Source: Anaerorhabdus sp964386325 (lineage in GTDB: Bacteria; Bacillota_I; Bacilli_A; Erysipelotrichales; Erysipelotrichaceae). Taken from it: a DNA stretch of 64,000 bases. The position numbers were made by a program, and so were the translations under genes. A model generated the notes under the pieces. The model ran no database searches and was not told the DNA's origin. It saw nothing but the letters and a program-made list of their open reading frames with translations. Positions 1 through 9,795 of this stretch are shown here, one piece after another. Positions within the stretch are counted from its first letter, which is position 1; every line of letters starts with the position of its first letter. The stretch is from NCBI GenBank assembly GCA_964386325.1, contig CAYLQY010000004.1:102572-166571 (forward strand), written 5' to 3'.

Positions 1-1589
1 TTGCTGGAGCGATGTATAGCGTACTTGAATCAATGGCAAAAACAGTTGCAGTAGGTGGAGAACTTAAAAATACATATTTCTCATTTCAAGAGTATTTTGA
101 AAGATTAAACTTTGATCCTGAAAAATGGGGAAGAGTTACTGAAGCATTGTTGGGTACAATTACAGTTCTGGATAAATTTAATAAAGCTGCCATTGGTGGT
201 AAAGACAGTATGTCAGGAACATTTAATACAATTTCAGTGCCACCAACGTTATTGTCATTCGCATGTACAAAAGCCCATGTTGAAAATATTGTATCAACAG
301 AATTAAAAGGAAGCGGTAATATATTAGGTGTTTACTTGCCTAAGATTAATGAAGAGGGTTATCCAGATTTAGATAGCTATGAACAAATGTTTGATCATGT
401 CCAAGAACAAATTAAAAACAAAAAAATTCTTTCTTCCATGGTTGTTGAAGAAGGTGGTATTTTAGCCGCATGTTTTAAAATGAGTTTTGGTAATCAACTT
501 GGATTTAAGTTAGATACACAATTGGATTTAATGAAAATGATTCCAGGTGCAATCGTTGTTGAAACTAGTGATGCATGCACAGATGCAGATTATGAATGTA
601 TTGGAATGACGACAAACACAAGTTACAACATTAATGGAATTGAATGCACACGTGAAGAAATTCTAAGTGCATGGACAGGATACTTGGATAAATTCTATCC
701 ACGTGTTGCGAATGTTGAAACAACTCCGGCAGAAACAATTACTTATACAAATGGGCAAAAACGCAAATCAAAGAACTGTGTGGAAACACCACGTGTATGT
801 ATAACAGCGTTCCCTGGTACAAATTGTGAGTATGATATGAAACGTGCTTTTGAACAAGTTGGTGCGGTAGGTGAAATTGTTGTTTTCCAAAATCAAACAC
901 AACAAAATATTCTTGATTCAATCAAACGCCTAGTTTCAGTTCTTGATCATAGTGAAATCCTTGCACTTCCTGGAGGATTCTCTAGTGGTGATGAACCAGA
1001 TGGAAGTGCTAAGTTTATTGTGAATGTTCTTCAAAATGAAGAAGTAAAAGCAGCTGTTCATCGCTTGCTTGAACGTGATGGTTTAATACTTGGTATTTGT
1101 AATGGATTCCAAGCATTAATTAAGTCAGGACTATTGCCTTATGGTCAAATACAAACATTAAAAGACAATGATGCTACATTATTCAGAAATGATATTAATC
1201 GTCATGTCTCAACAATGGCACATACTAGAGTTGCATCAAATAACTCACCTTGGCTCCAAGATTTGTGTGTTGAAGATGATCATATGATTGCCTTCAGTCA
1301 TGGTGAAGGTAAGTTTGCATGTAGTGAAGAAGAACTTCAAACATTAATTAAAAATGGACAAGTTGCATTTCAATATTGTGACGATGAATGTCGTGCAAGC
1401 AATGATCCAACAGTTAATATTAATGGTAGTACATGTGCTATCGAAGGAATTGTTTCCGTTGATGGAAAAATTCTTGGAAAGATGGGACATTCTGAAAGAT
1501 TCTTTGATGATGTATTCCAAAATATTCCAGGCAACAAAAAACAAAATCTATTCGCAAGTGGTGTGAACTACTTTAAAAGGGAGGCGTAA
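1..1589 (+). CDS. purL: Phosphoribosylformylglycinamidine synthase, C-terminal part (5' truncated by window)
   Basis: Makes FGAM from FGAR, glutamine and ATP, the fourth step of purine synthesis. The reading frame is open to the window edge (codons from base 3), so the start lies upstream. The visible 525+ residues hold the end of the second AIR-synthase-like half and then a complete class I glutamine amidotransferase domain. That domain starts near base 795 (RVCITAFPGTNCEYD) and has the nucleophile in GICNGFQ (Cys codon 1098-1100) and the later FSHGEGKF histidine. Fusion of the glutaminase to the synthetase is the large single-chain PurL type, not the separate PurS/PurQ/PurL set of Bacillus. 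The gene ends 2 bases before purM. Confidence 0.96.
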   Translation, partial: AGAMYSVLESMAKTVAVGGELKNTYFSFQEYFERLNFDPEKWGRVTEALLGTITVLDKFNKAAIGGKDSMSGTFNTISVPPTLLSFACTKAHVENIVSTELKGSGNILGVYLPKINEEGYPDLDSYEQMFDHVQEQIKNKKILSSMVVEEGGILAACFKMSFGNQLGFKLDTQLDLMKMIPGAIVVETSDACTDADYECIGMTTNTSYNINGIECTREEILSAWTGYLDKFYPRVANVETTPAETITYTNGQKRKSKNCVETPRVCITAFPGTNCEYDMKRAFEQVGAVGEIVVFQNQTQQNILDSIKRLVSVLDHSEILALPGGFSSGDEPDGSAKFIVNVLQNEEVKAAVHRLLERDGLILGICNGFQALIKSGLLPYGQIQTLKDNDATLFRNDINRHVSTMAHTRVASNNSPWLQDLCVEDDHMIAFSHGEGKFACSEEELQTLIKNGQVAFQYCDDECRASNDPTVNINGSTCAIEGIVSVDGKILGKMGHSERFFDDVFQNIPGNKKQNLFASGVNYFKREA

Positions 1590-1591
1590 AC

Positions 1592-2617
1592 ATGTCAAAA
1601 GCATATAAAGATGCAGGTGTTAATTTAGAAGCAGGGTATGAATCAGTAGAAAGAATCAAAAAACATATACAACGTACAAATATTCCTGGAGTTATGGGTG
1701 GTATTGGCTCATTTGGTGGATGCTTTGACTTATCATCATTGAATATGAAAGAACCAGTACTTGTCAGTGGTACCGATGGTGTTGGAACTAAATTGAAACT
1801 TGCAATAATGATGGATAAGCACGACACGATTGGACAAGATGTTGTGGCGATGTGTGTTAATGATGTATTAGCACAAGGAGCACTTCCACTATTCTTCTTG
1901 GATTATATTGCTGTTGGTAAAAATCATCCTGAACAAATTGAAGCAATTGTAAAAGGTGTTTGTGATGGATGTGTTCTTGCGGATTGTGCTCTTGTAGGAG
2001 GAGAAACTGCTGAAATGCCAGACATGTATGGTGAAGATGATTATGATATTGCGGGATTTACAGTAGGTGCAGTAGAAAAATCGAAAATGATTTCACCTGA
2101 AAAAGTAAATGTTGGTGACGTTGTAATCGGTATTCCTTCAAGTGGTGTGCATTCAAATGGCTTCTCACTGGTTAGAAAAATAGTATTAAAAGATAATGCA
2201 GTTGATTTAAATGCAAAATTCGATGAACTTGATCAAACGATTGGTGAAACCTTATTAACACCTACAAAAATTTATGTTCGCCAAGTTAAAGCGGTATTAA
2301 AAGAAGTAGATATACATGGAATTGCCCATATCACAGGTGGTGGATTCTATGAAAATATGCCTCGCTGTCTACAAGCTGGACAAGGTTTATCGATTGATAA
2401 AAATAGTTTTACGGTATTACCGATTTTCCATGTATTACAACGTTTATCTGGAATGGATGAAAATGAAATGTACAATGTATTTAATATGGGAATTGGTATG
2501 ATTTTAGTGGTTGATCCTAAAGATGTTGATAAAACTTTAGGTATATTAGAAGCACAAAATGAACATGCAACAGTTATTGGAAAAGTCATTGAGGGTGAAG
2601 GAGTTCACTTTCAATGA
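1592..2617 (+). CDS. purM: Phosphoribosylaminoimidazole synthetase (AIR synthase)
   Basis: Closes the imidazole ring, converting FGAM plus ATP to AIR in the cytoplasm. It has 341 residues, the usual size. The ATP/substrate motif GTDGVGTKLK lies at residues 60-69, followed by DVVAMCVNDVL, GGETAEMP and GIPSSGVHSNGFSLV, all typical of PurM. The start ATG follows AAAGGGAGGCG with good spacing and lies 2 bases after the purL stop. The last 4 bases overlap purN (ATGA), pointing to translational coupling within one operon. Confidence 0.98.
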   Translation: MSKAYKDAGVNLEAGYESVERIKKHIQRTNIPGVMGGIGSFGGCFDLSSLNMKEPVLVSGTDGVGTKLKLAIMMDKHDTIGQDVVAMCVNDVLAQGALPLFFLDYIAVGKNHPEQIEAIVKGVCDGCVLADCALVGGETAEMPDMYGEDDYDIAGFTVGAVEKSKMISPEKVNVGDVVIGIPSSGVHSNGFSLVRKIVLKDNAVDLNAKFDELDQTIGETLLTPTKIYVRQVKAVLKEVDIHGIAHITGGGFYENMPRCLQAGQGLSIDKNSFTVLPIFHVLQRLSGMDENEMYNVFNMGIGMILVVDPKDVDKTLGILEAQNEHATVIGKVIEGEGVHFQ

Positions 2618-3186
2618 GAAAGATAGCAGTATTTGCTTCTGGAACAGGAACTAATTTTGATGCCATTCAAAATGCCATTGAACAAGGATTCTTAGATGCA
2701 ACGATTGAACTAGTTGTTGTCGATAAACCAGAAGCAAAGGTCATAGAAAAAGCACAAGCAAAGAAAATTAAAGCATTTGTATTTAATCCAAAAGACTACT
2801 CTTCAAAAGAAGAGTATGAAAAGGAGATTGTTGAAAAATGCCAGGAAAATGGTATTGAAACAATTGTTCTTGCAGGATATATGAGAATATTATCAAGTGT
2901 TTTATTAAATGCTTATCCTAATCAAATCGTTAATATCCATCCATCATTATTACCGGCATTTAAAGGTAAAGATGCGATTGGTCAAGCCTTTGATTATGGT
3001 GTTAAGGTGATGGGTGTAAGTATTCATTATGTTAATGCTGAAATGGATGGCGGTAAAATTATTGCACAAAGAAGCTTTTATGTTCAAGAAGGAATGACAC
3101 GTGAAGACGTTGAAAGAGAAATTCATAAAATTGAACATGAATTGTATCCAGAAACATTAAAAAAATTGTTGGAGGGAAACGTATGA
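2614..3186 (+). CDS. purN: Phosphoribosylglycinamide formyltransferase (folate-dependent)
   Basis: Transfers a formyl group from 10-formyl-tetrahydrofolate to GAR. It has 190 residues, full length. The phosphate loop SGTGTNFDAI starts at residue 9. The catalytic set is visible as N107 and H109 in NIHPSLLPAFKG and D145 in NAEMDGGKI. It overlaps purM by 4 bases and purH by 4 bases, so it is a mid-operon gene translated by coupling. A ribosome binding site for purH (GGAGGG) lies in its last codons. Confidence 0.97.
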   Translation: MRKIAVFASGTGTNFDAIQNAIEQGFLDATIELVVVDKPEAKVIEKAQAKKIKAFVFNPKDYSSKEEYEKEIVEKCQENGIETIVLAGYMRILSSVLLNAYPNQIVNIHPSLLPAFKGKDAIGQAFDYGVKVMGVSIHYVNAEMDGGKIIAQRSFYVQEGMTREDVEREIHKIEHELYPETLKKLLEGNV

Positions 3187-4715
3187 AAAGAGCATTAGTC
3201 AGTGTATCAGACAAAACCGGTTGTATTGAATTTGTAAAAGGACTAGAAAGTTTAGGCTATGAAATCATTTCAACAGGTGGCACAAAAAAAGCACTAGATG
3301 CCGAAGGTGTAAAAACAATTGCAATTGATGAAGTAACAGAATTTCCTGAAATGCTAGATGGTCGTGTAAAAACACTTCATCCACGTATTCATGGTGGGTT
3401 ACTAGGTGTACGTGATAAAGAAAGTCATGTTCAACAAATGAAAGAACATGGTATTGAAGCTATTGATTTAGTGTGTGTTAATCTTTATCCATTTAAAGAA
3501 ACAATTGCTAAACCAAATTTCACACATGAAGAAGCAATTGAAAATATTGATATTGGTGGTCCAAGCATGATTCGTAGTGCTGCGAAAAATCATAAGTTTG
3601 TAACTGTTGTGACTGATGTAAATGATTATAATCGTGTTCTTGATGAAATTAAAGAATACGGTGATACTCGCTTAGAAACTCGTCAAAGACTTGCCGCTAA
3701 AGCCTTCCGTACAACAGCAGCTTATGATGCAATGATTCAACAATATCTAACTGATAAGTTTGAAGAAAATGAAGCTGAGAAAGTAGTTTTAGGATTTGAT
3801 TTAAAACAAACACTTCGTTATGGAGAAAATCCTCATCAAACAGCTGCCTTCTATTCAGATGGAACTAAAGTACGTTATAGCATGACAACAGCTAAACAAC
3901 TTCATGGTAAAGAATTATCTTATAACAATATTCAAGATGCGAATGCTACTTTACAAATTTTGAAAGAGTTTGTCGGTCAACCGGCAGTTGTTGCGGTTAA
4001 ACATATGAATCCTTGTGGGGTTGCAGTAGCAAATGATATTACAACTGCATGGAAACGTGCATATGCTGCAGATCCAGTTAGTATTTTTGGAGGCATTGTG
4101 GCATTTAATGAAGAAGTTAATATTGAATGTGCAACTGAAATGAGTCAAATGTTTCTTGAAATTATTCTTGCACCAAGTTTCTCAAAAGAAGCATTTGAAA
4201 TTTTAAGTCAAAAGAAAAATATTCGTTTAATGACTTTTGAAACAGAAGGCTTAGATGCTGCTAATAAAATGGTGTCTGTAACTGGTGGACTACTTGTACA
4301 AGGCGAAGATGATTATCATGAAACTAAAGAAGATTGTAAAGTTGTAACTAATGCACAACCAACAGACAAACAAATTGATGATGCAATTTTTGGAATGAAG
4401 ATTGTAAAACATGTTAAGTCAAATGCAATTGTTATCGTAAAAGATGGACAAACATTAGGTGTAGGTGCTGGACAAATGAATCGGGTTGGTGCTGCTAAAA
4501 TAGCACTTGAACAAGCAGGTGAAAAAGCGCAGGGAGCTATTCTTGCATCAGATGCATTCTTCCCAATGAACGATACAGTTGAAACTGCAAGTACTTATGG
4601 TATTACATGTATTATTCAACCAGGTGGATCAATTAAAGATCAAGATTCTATTGATATGTGTAATGAAAAGAACATCGCTATGATCTTTACAGGAAAGCGT
4701 CACTTTAAACACTAA
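3183..4715 (+). CDS. purH: Bifunctional AICAR transformylase / IMP cyclohydrolase
   Basis: Carries out the last two steps to IMP. The 510 residues hold an N-terminal MGS-like cyclohydrolase domain (LVSVSDKTGCIEFVKGL, then STGGTKKALDAEG, and DGRVKTLHPRIHGGLL) and a C-terminal transformylase domain with AVKHMNPCGVAVA and SDAFFPMNDTVE. The key Lys-His pair of the transformylase is in VKHMNPCG. It overlaps purN by 4 bases and purD by one base (TAATG). Both activities look intact. Confidence 0.97.
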   Translation: MKRALVSVSDKTGCIEFVKGLESLGYEIISTGGTKKALDAEGVKTIAIDEVTEFPEMLDGRVKTLHPRIHGGLLGVRDKESHVQQMKEHGIEAIDLVCVNLYPFKETIAKPNFTHEEAIENIDIGGPSMIRSAAKNHKFVTVVTDVNDYNRVLDEIKEYGDTRLETRQRLAAKAFRTTAAYDAMIQQYLTDKFEENEAEKVVLGFDLKQTLRYGENPHQTAAFYSDGTKVRYSMTTAKQLHGKELSYNNIQDANATLQILKEFVGQPAVVAVKHMNPCGVAVANDITTAWKRAYAADPVSIFGGIVAFNEEVNIECATEMSQMFLEIILAPSFSKEAFEILSQKKNIRLMTFETEGLDAANKMVSVTGGLLVQGEDDYHETKEDCKVVTNAQPTDKQIDDAIFGMKIVKHVKSNAIVIVKDGQTLGVGAGQMNRVGAAKIALEQAGEKAQGAILASDAFFPMNDTVETASTYGITCIIQPGGSIKDQDSIDMCNEKNIAMIFTGKRHFKH

Positions 4716-5968
4716 TGAAAAAAGTATTAGTTATAGGAAGTGGTGGACGTGAGCATGCGATTGCTTATAAGTTCAAACAATCTCCTCAAGTTGAAGAAGT
4801 ATTTGTAGCACCAGGTAATCCTGGTATGAGCGATGTAGCTACACTTGTAAATATTGACTCAATGGATTTTAAACAATTAATTGAATTCGTGAAAGAAAAA
4901 CAAATTGATTTAACATTCGTAGGACCAGAAATTCCATTATGTGCTGGAATTACCGATGCGTTTCATGAAGCTGGTCTAGAAGTGTTTGGTCCAACTCAAG
5001 CAGCAGCCCAACTTGAAGGATCCAAAGTATTTTCTAAAGCGATGATGAAGAAATACAATATTCCTACTGCAAAATATGAAAGTTTCAACGTCTATGAAGA
5101 AGCGAAAACATATCTACTAAAACAAACAATGCCTATAGTATTAAAGGCAGATGGCTTAGCTGCAGGAAAAGGTGTAATCATTGCGATGACAATGGAAGAA
5201 GCATTAACAGCACTTGAAGAAATGATGTGTAATCATATGTTTGCGGATGCGGGTTCTAGTGTTGTAATAGAAGAATACTTAGAAGGTGAAGAATTTTCAC
5301 TATTAGCTTTTGTCAATGGTGATTTAGTTATTCCTATGCAAATAGCCCAAGATCATAAACGGGCATTTGATAATGATGAAGGATTAAATACAGGTGGTAT
5401 GGGTGCTTATACACCAGTGAACCATATTCCAGAAGAAGCATATAATGAAGCAGTAGAAAAAATTGTACAAGCCATGGCAAGTGCAATGGTAAAAGAAGGT
5501 AAACCTTTCTTAGGTGTTCTATATGGCGGATGCATGCTTACAAAAGATGGTGTAAAAACTATTGAATACAATGTTCGTTTTGGTGATCCTGAAACTGAAG
5601 TAGTATTGCCAGCATTAAAAAATGATTTAGTTGATGTTGTGATTAACACAATGAAAGGTCAATCAACCAAACTTGAGTGGTCTGAAGAAGCATATTGTGG
5701 TGTAGTCATGGCAAATAAAGGATATCCAGAAAGCTATAAAAAAGGTGCCGTTATTGAAGGATTAGAGAAGTGTAATGGTTTGGTATTCCATATGGGGACA
5801 TCTACAAAGGATGGAAAAACAATTGCAACAGGAGGACGTGTGCTTTTTGTTGTAAGTAATGCTCCAACACTTAAAGACGCTCAAACAAAGGTATATGAAG
5901 AAATAAAAAATATTCAATGTGATTCATTATTTTATCGTCATGACATTGGAAGTAAAGGTATTAAGTAG
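4715..5968 (+). CDS. purD: Phosphoribosylamine-glycine ligase (GAR synthetase)
   Basis: ATP-grasp ligase joining phosphoribosylamine and glycine. It has 417 residues, normal length. It starts with VLVIGSGGREHAIAYKF (N-domain), then FVGPEIPLCAGI, the ATP-grasp signature LKADGLAAGKGV, and EYNVRFGDPETEVVLPAL (metal and ATP contacts). The start shares one base with the purH stop. It is the last gene of the visible purine operon, followed directly by a terminator hairpin. No purB, purC, purE or purK is in this window; they may lie upstream. Confidence 0.97.
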   Translation: MKKVLVIGSGGREHAIAYKFKQSPQVEEVFVAPGNPGMSDVATLVNIDSMDFKQLIEFVKEKQIDLTFVGPEIPLCAGITDAFHEAGLEVFGPTQAAAQLEGSKVFSKAMMKKYNIPTAKYESFNVYEEAKTYLLKQTMPIVLKADGLAAGKGVIIAMTMEEALTALEEMMCNHMFADAGSSVVIEEYLEGEEFSLLAFVNGDLVIPMQIAQDHKRAFDNDEGLNTGGMGAYTPVNHIPEEAYNEAVEKIVQAMASAMVKEGKPFLGVLYGGCMLTKDGVKTIEYNVRFGDPETEVVLPALKNDLVDVVINTMKGQSTKLEWSEEAYCGVVMANKGYPESYKKGAVIEGLEKCNGLVFHMGTSTKDGKTIATGGRVLFVVSNAPTLKDAQTKVYEEIKNIQCDSLFYRHDIGSKGIK

Positions 5969-5998
5969 AGTTAACTCATTGAGTTAGCTTTTCTTTTT
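5969..5998 (+). terminator. Rho-independent terminator of the purine operon
   Basis: 9-base arms AGTTAACTC and GAGTTAGCT (one G-T wobble) around ATT, then TTTCTTTTT. It starts right after the purD stop codon. Confidence 0.85.
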
Positions 5999-6122
5999 AG
6001 TTGTACGAAGTTGTTGAATAGATATCTAATAATGAAAGCATATTTAATCAATAATCGGATTGTATTTAAAGATATTCTTATCGTTAATCCATGAAGAAAA
6101 AAGGAAATATCCTCATTTTTAA

Positions 6123-6130
6123 TGTATAAT
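6123..6130 (+). promoter_or_regulatory. Extended -10 promoter element for nadE
   Basis: TGTATAAT sits 20 bases before the nadE start and reads as a -10 box with the extended TG. No good -35 box is seen at the matching distance. A ribosome binding site (ACGAGGT) follows. Confidence 0.5.
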
Positions 6131-6149
6131 TGTTACGAGGTAAAAAAGT

Positions 6150-8000
6150 ATGAAAATAGCTATAGCACAAATGGATATAATCGCAGGACAATGCGAACTT
6201 AATTTTAATAAAATGAAACAAATGATCACATCTGCTAAGAAGGATAGAGCAGATTTAATCGTTTTCCCTGAAATGAGTATTACTGGGTATATGCTTCAAG
6301 ACAAATGGACAGATAGTGAATTTCTAAAGACAGTTATGGAGTATAATCATCGTTTGTGTGGGTTGTCTGAAGGTATTGGTATTATTTATGGAAATGTTTT
6401 CATCGATGTGAATGCAACCGGTAGAGATGGTCGTGTGATTCGATATAACGCTGCTTATTTCTGCATGAATAAACAATGGGTTAATAGAGAACATGGGAAA
6501 GCAGGTATTTATGTAAAACACTTGTTACCAGAATATCGTATGTTTGATGATGAACGTTATTTCACAAGTGCATTAGATATGGGACTTTCACATGAGGAGA
6601 CATGTTCGCCGTTCATAGTAGAAATAGCGGGAAAACAAATTAAAATAGGGTTAGAAGTTTGTGAAGACTTATGGAGTAAAGATTATAGTTTCGATGTAAC
6701 TAAACACTATTTGGATAAGAATGTCGATTTAATTGTAAATGTTTCTTCTAGTCCTTGGACTTTAAATAAAGAGCTGTCACGAGATAAACAAGTGCAAGCC
6801 CACTACAAAATGAATGGGAAATTTGTGCCATTTGTTTATGCTAATGCATCTGGAATGCAAAATACAGGTAAAACAATTTGTATGATGGATGGTAATAGTA
6901 GAGTTTACAATGAGCATGCGGAGTGTATTGCTTCATGTAATGATGCTTTTAATGAGGAATTAAAGGTTGTTGATTTATCAACAATAGATATTGAAAAACC
7001 TGTAGAAAACAAGTTATTTCATGCACTTATCAGTGCGATTAAACAAGTGGATAAACAGATGTTTAATTCTTCAGTTCGATGGATAATTGGACTATCAGGT
7101 GGTTTAGACAGCACAATTAATGCTTGTTTGTTAACTTATGCGTTAGGCGCAAACCGTGTTATTGGTTATAATATGGCTTCTCAATATAACAGTGATACAA
7201 CAAAAAATAATGCTAGAAAACTTGCGGAAGGTTTAGGAATAGAAATTCGTGAAGGATCAATTGAAGGCGTAGTAAACGCAACATTAGGCACAATGAAAGA
7301 ATACAAATATATGAATGCAGATCATGGGTTAGTATTTGAAAATATTCAAGCACGAATTCGTGGACACTTGCTTTCAACATTTGCATCTCTTGAAGGTGGT
7401 GTAGTAATTAATAATGGCAATAAGGTAGAAGTGGCTTTAGGTTATTGCACAATGTATGGTGATTCAATTGGTGCATTTTCTCCTCTCGGTGATTGTACAA
7501 AAGTACAGCTTTTTGAGTTAGGCTATTTATTGAACAAAGTTTTCAATAAAGAAGTAGTTCCAACTAATTTATTACCGCAAGTCGAAGGAGACATAATCAA
7601 ATGGGAATTACCTCCATCAGCAGAACTCAAGGATAATCAATTAGATCCGATGAAATGGTTCTATCATGATTGGTTAATTTCAAAAATAACAGAATATCCG
7701 GGCTATCAAATTGAATCCATATGCGAAAGCTACTTAGATGGTAGTCTATTGAATAGTGAGATGGGACAATGGATAAAATACTATGGATTGGATGATCCAA
7801 AGAAATTCATTGATGATTTAGAATGGGTATTATCAACAATGAAAAAAGCAGTCTTCAAACGCCTACAAATGCCACCGATTGTATTAGTAAGTCGTGGAAG
7901 TTTTGGCAATGATTTTAGAGAATCACAAATAAATACAATTCCATCAATGAAATATATGGATTTAAAAGAGAAAATCTTACTCATGAAAGGGTCATTATGA
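6150..8000 (+). CDS. nadE: Glutamine-dependent NAD+ synthetase
   Basis: Makes NAD+ from deamido-NAD using glutamine and ATP. The N-terminal nitrilase-type glutaminase carries the Glu-Lys-Cys triad, E41 in FPEMSITGY, K123 in YVKHLLPEYRMF and C171 in GLEVCEDLW. The C-terminal synthetase has the ATP pyrophosphatase loop GLSGGLDST near residue 315 and a basic end with SRGSFGNDFRESQIN. The 616 residues fit the two-domain bacterial form. It is preceded by its own promoter and overlaps the next gene by 4 bases, so NAD synthesis and RNA methylation are co-transcribed here. Confidence 0.95.
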   Translation: MKIAIAQMDIIAGQCELNFNKMKQMITSAKKDRADLIVFPEMSITGYMLQDKWTDSEFLKTVMEYNHRLCGLSEGIGIIYGNVFIDVNATGRDGRVIRYNAAYFCMNKQWVNREHGKAGIYVKHLLPEYRMFDDERYFTSALDMGLSHEETCSPFIVEIAGKQIKIGLEVCEDLWSKDYSFDVTKHYLDKNVDLIVNVSSSPWTLNKELSRDKQVQAHYKMNGKFVPFVYANASGMQNTGKTICMMDGNSRVYNEHAECIASCNDAFNEELKVVDLSTIDIEKPVENKLFHALISAIKQVDKQMFNSSVRWIIGLSGGLDSTINACLLTYALGANRVIGYNMASQYNSDTTKNNARKLAEGLGIEIREGSIEGVVNATLGTMKEYKYMNADHGLVFENIQARIRGHLLSTFASLEGGVVINNGNKVEVALGYCTMYGDSIGAFSPLGDCTKVQLFELGYLLNKVFNKEVVPTNLLPQVEGDIIKWELPPSAELKDNQLDPMKWFYHDWLISKITEYPGYQIESICESYLDGSLLNSEMGQWIKYYGLDDPKKFIDDLEWVLSTMKKAVFKRLQMPPIVLVSRGSFGNDFRESQINTIPSMKYMDLKEKILLMKGSL

Positions 8001-9133
8001 AAATATGTCAGTTCGCAAAAAAATGTGGAGGTTGCCAATATCAGGGAATAGAATATAGCAAGCAACTTGAAATGAAGCAAGCTAAAATGAATGAACTATT
8101 TAAACCACATCCAGTTCTTCCAATTATTGGTCAAGATAATCCATATAATTATCGTCACAAAGTATTTGCGACATTTTCAATGAGCAAAACAAAAAAAATA
8201 ACTTGCGGTATCTATGAAGAAAACAGTCATCGTGTTGTACCAATTGAAGATTGTTTGATTCAAAATGAAAAGGCAAATACAATTCTTAAAACTATTTGTG
8301 AGATAGCAAATAAACTTAGAATACAACCGTTCAACGAAGATCGAGGAACAGGAATTTTAAGACATGCTTATTTACGAGTGGGATACCACACCAATCAAAT
8401 ATTACTTGTGTTTGTACTTGGTCAACAAGTGTTTCCTGGAAGTAAAGAGTTTATGAAAATTCTACGTGAAAAACATCCTGAAATCACAACCATTTGTACA
8501 CAAGTAAATGCTAGAAAAACAAGTGTGGTTTTAGGTGAACAAGAAAAAGTGCTGTATGGTAAAGGAACAATTGAAGATGTCTTATGTGGCATAAAATTTC
8601 AAATATCAAGCAAGTCTTTCTATCAGGTAAATCCTGAACAAACTGAAAAACTTTATGCAAAAGCAATTGAGTTAGCGAATGTAACTAAGAATGATATTGT
8701 ACTAGATGCTTATTGTGGTATTGGAACAATTTCATTAATAGTTGCGAAATACGCAAAAGAAGTTGTTGGAGTTGAAGTGAATAAAGTAGCGATAAGAGAT
8801 GCAATTAATAACGCAAAAATTAATCAAATCAAAAATTCAAAGTTCTATGCTGAAGATGTTTCTTTATTTATGAGAGATTATGTTCAAGACATGAAAGATA
8901 TTGATATTGCGATTATTGATCCTCCACGTGCGGGGTCAGATGAGAGATTTCTTAATTTACTCACAAGTCTTAAAGCAAAGAAAATTGTTTATGTATCATG
9001 TAATCCGGATACACAAAAAAGAGATATTAAAGTCTTAGAGAAAAAAGGATATAAAATATCAATTATTCAACCAGTTGATATGTTCCCATTCACAGAACAT
9101 GTGGAAACAGTGGTACTAATGACTAGAGCTTAA
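7997..9133 (+). CDS. 23S rRNA (uracil-C5)-methyltransferase, RumA/RlmCD family
   Basis: SAM-dependent methyltransferase expected to make m5U in 23S rRNA. It begins directly with a Cys-rich Fe-S type motif (CQFAKKCGGCQYQ). The body has the SAM site VLDAYCGIGTISLIVAK, the IIDPPRAGSDERF motif and the nucleophile in YVSCNPDTQKRD. At 378 residues it is shorter than the usual 450 because the N-terminal TRAM domain is absent. The 4-base overlap (ATGA) with nadE fixes the start, so the lack of TRAM is not a mis-start. Which uridine is methylated cannot be read from sequence. Confidence 0.9.
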   Translation: MKICQFAKKCGGCQYQGIEYSKQLEMKQAKMNELFKPHPVLPIIGQDNPYNYRHKVFATFSMSKTKKITCGIYEENSHRVVPIEDCLIQNEKANTILKTICEIANKLRIQPFNEDRGTGILRHAYLRVGYHTNQILLVFVLGQQVFPGSKEFMKILREKHPEITTICTQVNARKTSVVLGEQEKVLYGKGTIEDVLCGIKFQISSKSFYQVNPEQTEKLYAKAIELANVTKNDIVLDAYCGIGTISLIVAKYAKEVVGVEVNKVAIRDAINNAKINQIKNSKFYAEDVSLFMRDYVQDMKDIDIAIIDPPRAGSDERFLNLLTSLKAKKIVYVSCNPDTQKRDIKVLEKKGYKISIIQPVDMFPFTEHVETVVLMTRA

Positions 9134-9259
9134 AGATGTAGATTTATGGGGTTATAGAATTTATTAAAACATTTTCTCCCTTTGAAAAACAATGATTGTA
9201 CTGATGATACAGAGCAATTTTTAAAAATATGAATATACATTAATATTTGGGAGGTTACT

Positions 9260-9688
9260 ATGATTAGAAAATATGAAAGTAAAGATTTAGCTCAAGTTAT
9301 GCAGATTTGGCTTGATACTAATATAATGGCTCATCCTTTTATATCTAAAAATTATTGGACTTCTAACTTTGAAATGGTTCGAGAAATACTTCCAAAGACA
9401 GAAGTATATGTATACGTAGTAGAAGGTGATATTGCTGGTTTCATCGGAATTGATGATGGGTATATAGCTGGTATATTCATATCTAGTGAAATGCAATCTA
9501 AGGGTATTGGGAAACAATTACTTGAAAAAGCAAAAGAGCTTTATTACAACCTCACTTTAACGGTGTATCAAAAGAATATGAAAGCAATTAAATTTTATCA
9601 ACGAGAATATTTTGTAATCGAGCAAGTACAAATAGATAAAAACACAGGTGAAATAGAAAACTTTATGACGTGGGGTAGACAAAAATAG
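9260..9688 (+). CDS. GNAT family N-acetyltransferase
   Basis: A 142-residue acetyl-CoA-dependent acyltransferase of unknown substrate. The N-terminus (MIRKYESKDLAQVMQIW) is the usual GNAT beta1-alpha1. The acetyl-CoA loop is AGIFISSEMQSKGIGKQLLEKA (motif A, Q-x-x-G-I-G), followed by LTVYQKNMKAIKFYQREYF (motif B). The layout resembles YjaB/PhnO-type proteins. GGGAGG precedes the ATG. It is followed by a hairpin terminator and appears monocistronic. Confidence 0.9.
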   Translation: MIRKYESKDLAQVMQIWLDTNIMAHPFISKNYWTSNFEMVREILPKTEVYVYVVEGDIAGFIGIDDGYIAGIFISSEMQSKGIGKQLLEKAKELYYNLTLTVYQKNMKAIKFYQREYFVIEQVQIDKNTGEIENFMTWGRQK

Positions 9689-9712
9689 TCTACATTGTGT
9701 AGTGAAGAATTT

Positions 9713-9752
9713 AGAGATATTAAGAAGGAAATCTTAATCTCTCTTTTTTTTT
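9713..9752 (+). terminator. Rho-independent terminator after GNAT gene
   Basis: Arms AGAGATATTAAGA and TCTTAATCTCT with one bulge, loop AGGAAA, then a run of nine T. Confidence 0.85.
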
Positions 9753-9760
9753 ATATCGCT

Positions 9761-9795
9761 ATAAAAAAAGGATTAGATTAATAATCTAATCCTTT
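9761..9795 (-). terminator. Terminator overlapping the end of the VOC gene
   Basis: Two 14-base arms (AAAGGATTAGATTA and its complement) almost touch at 9780-9782, followed on the minus strand by a T run. The stop codon of the VOC gene lies inside the stem, so the last codons double as terminator. Confidence 0.8.
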
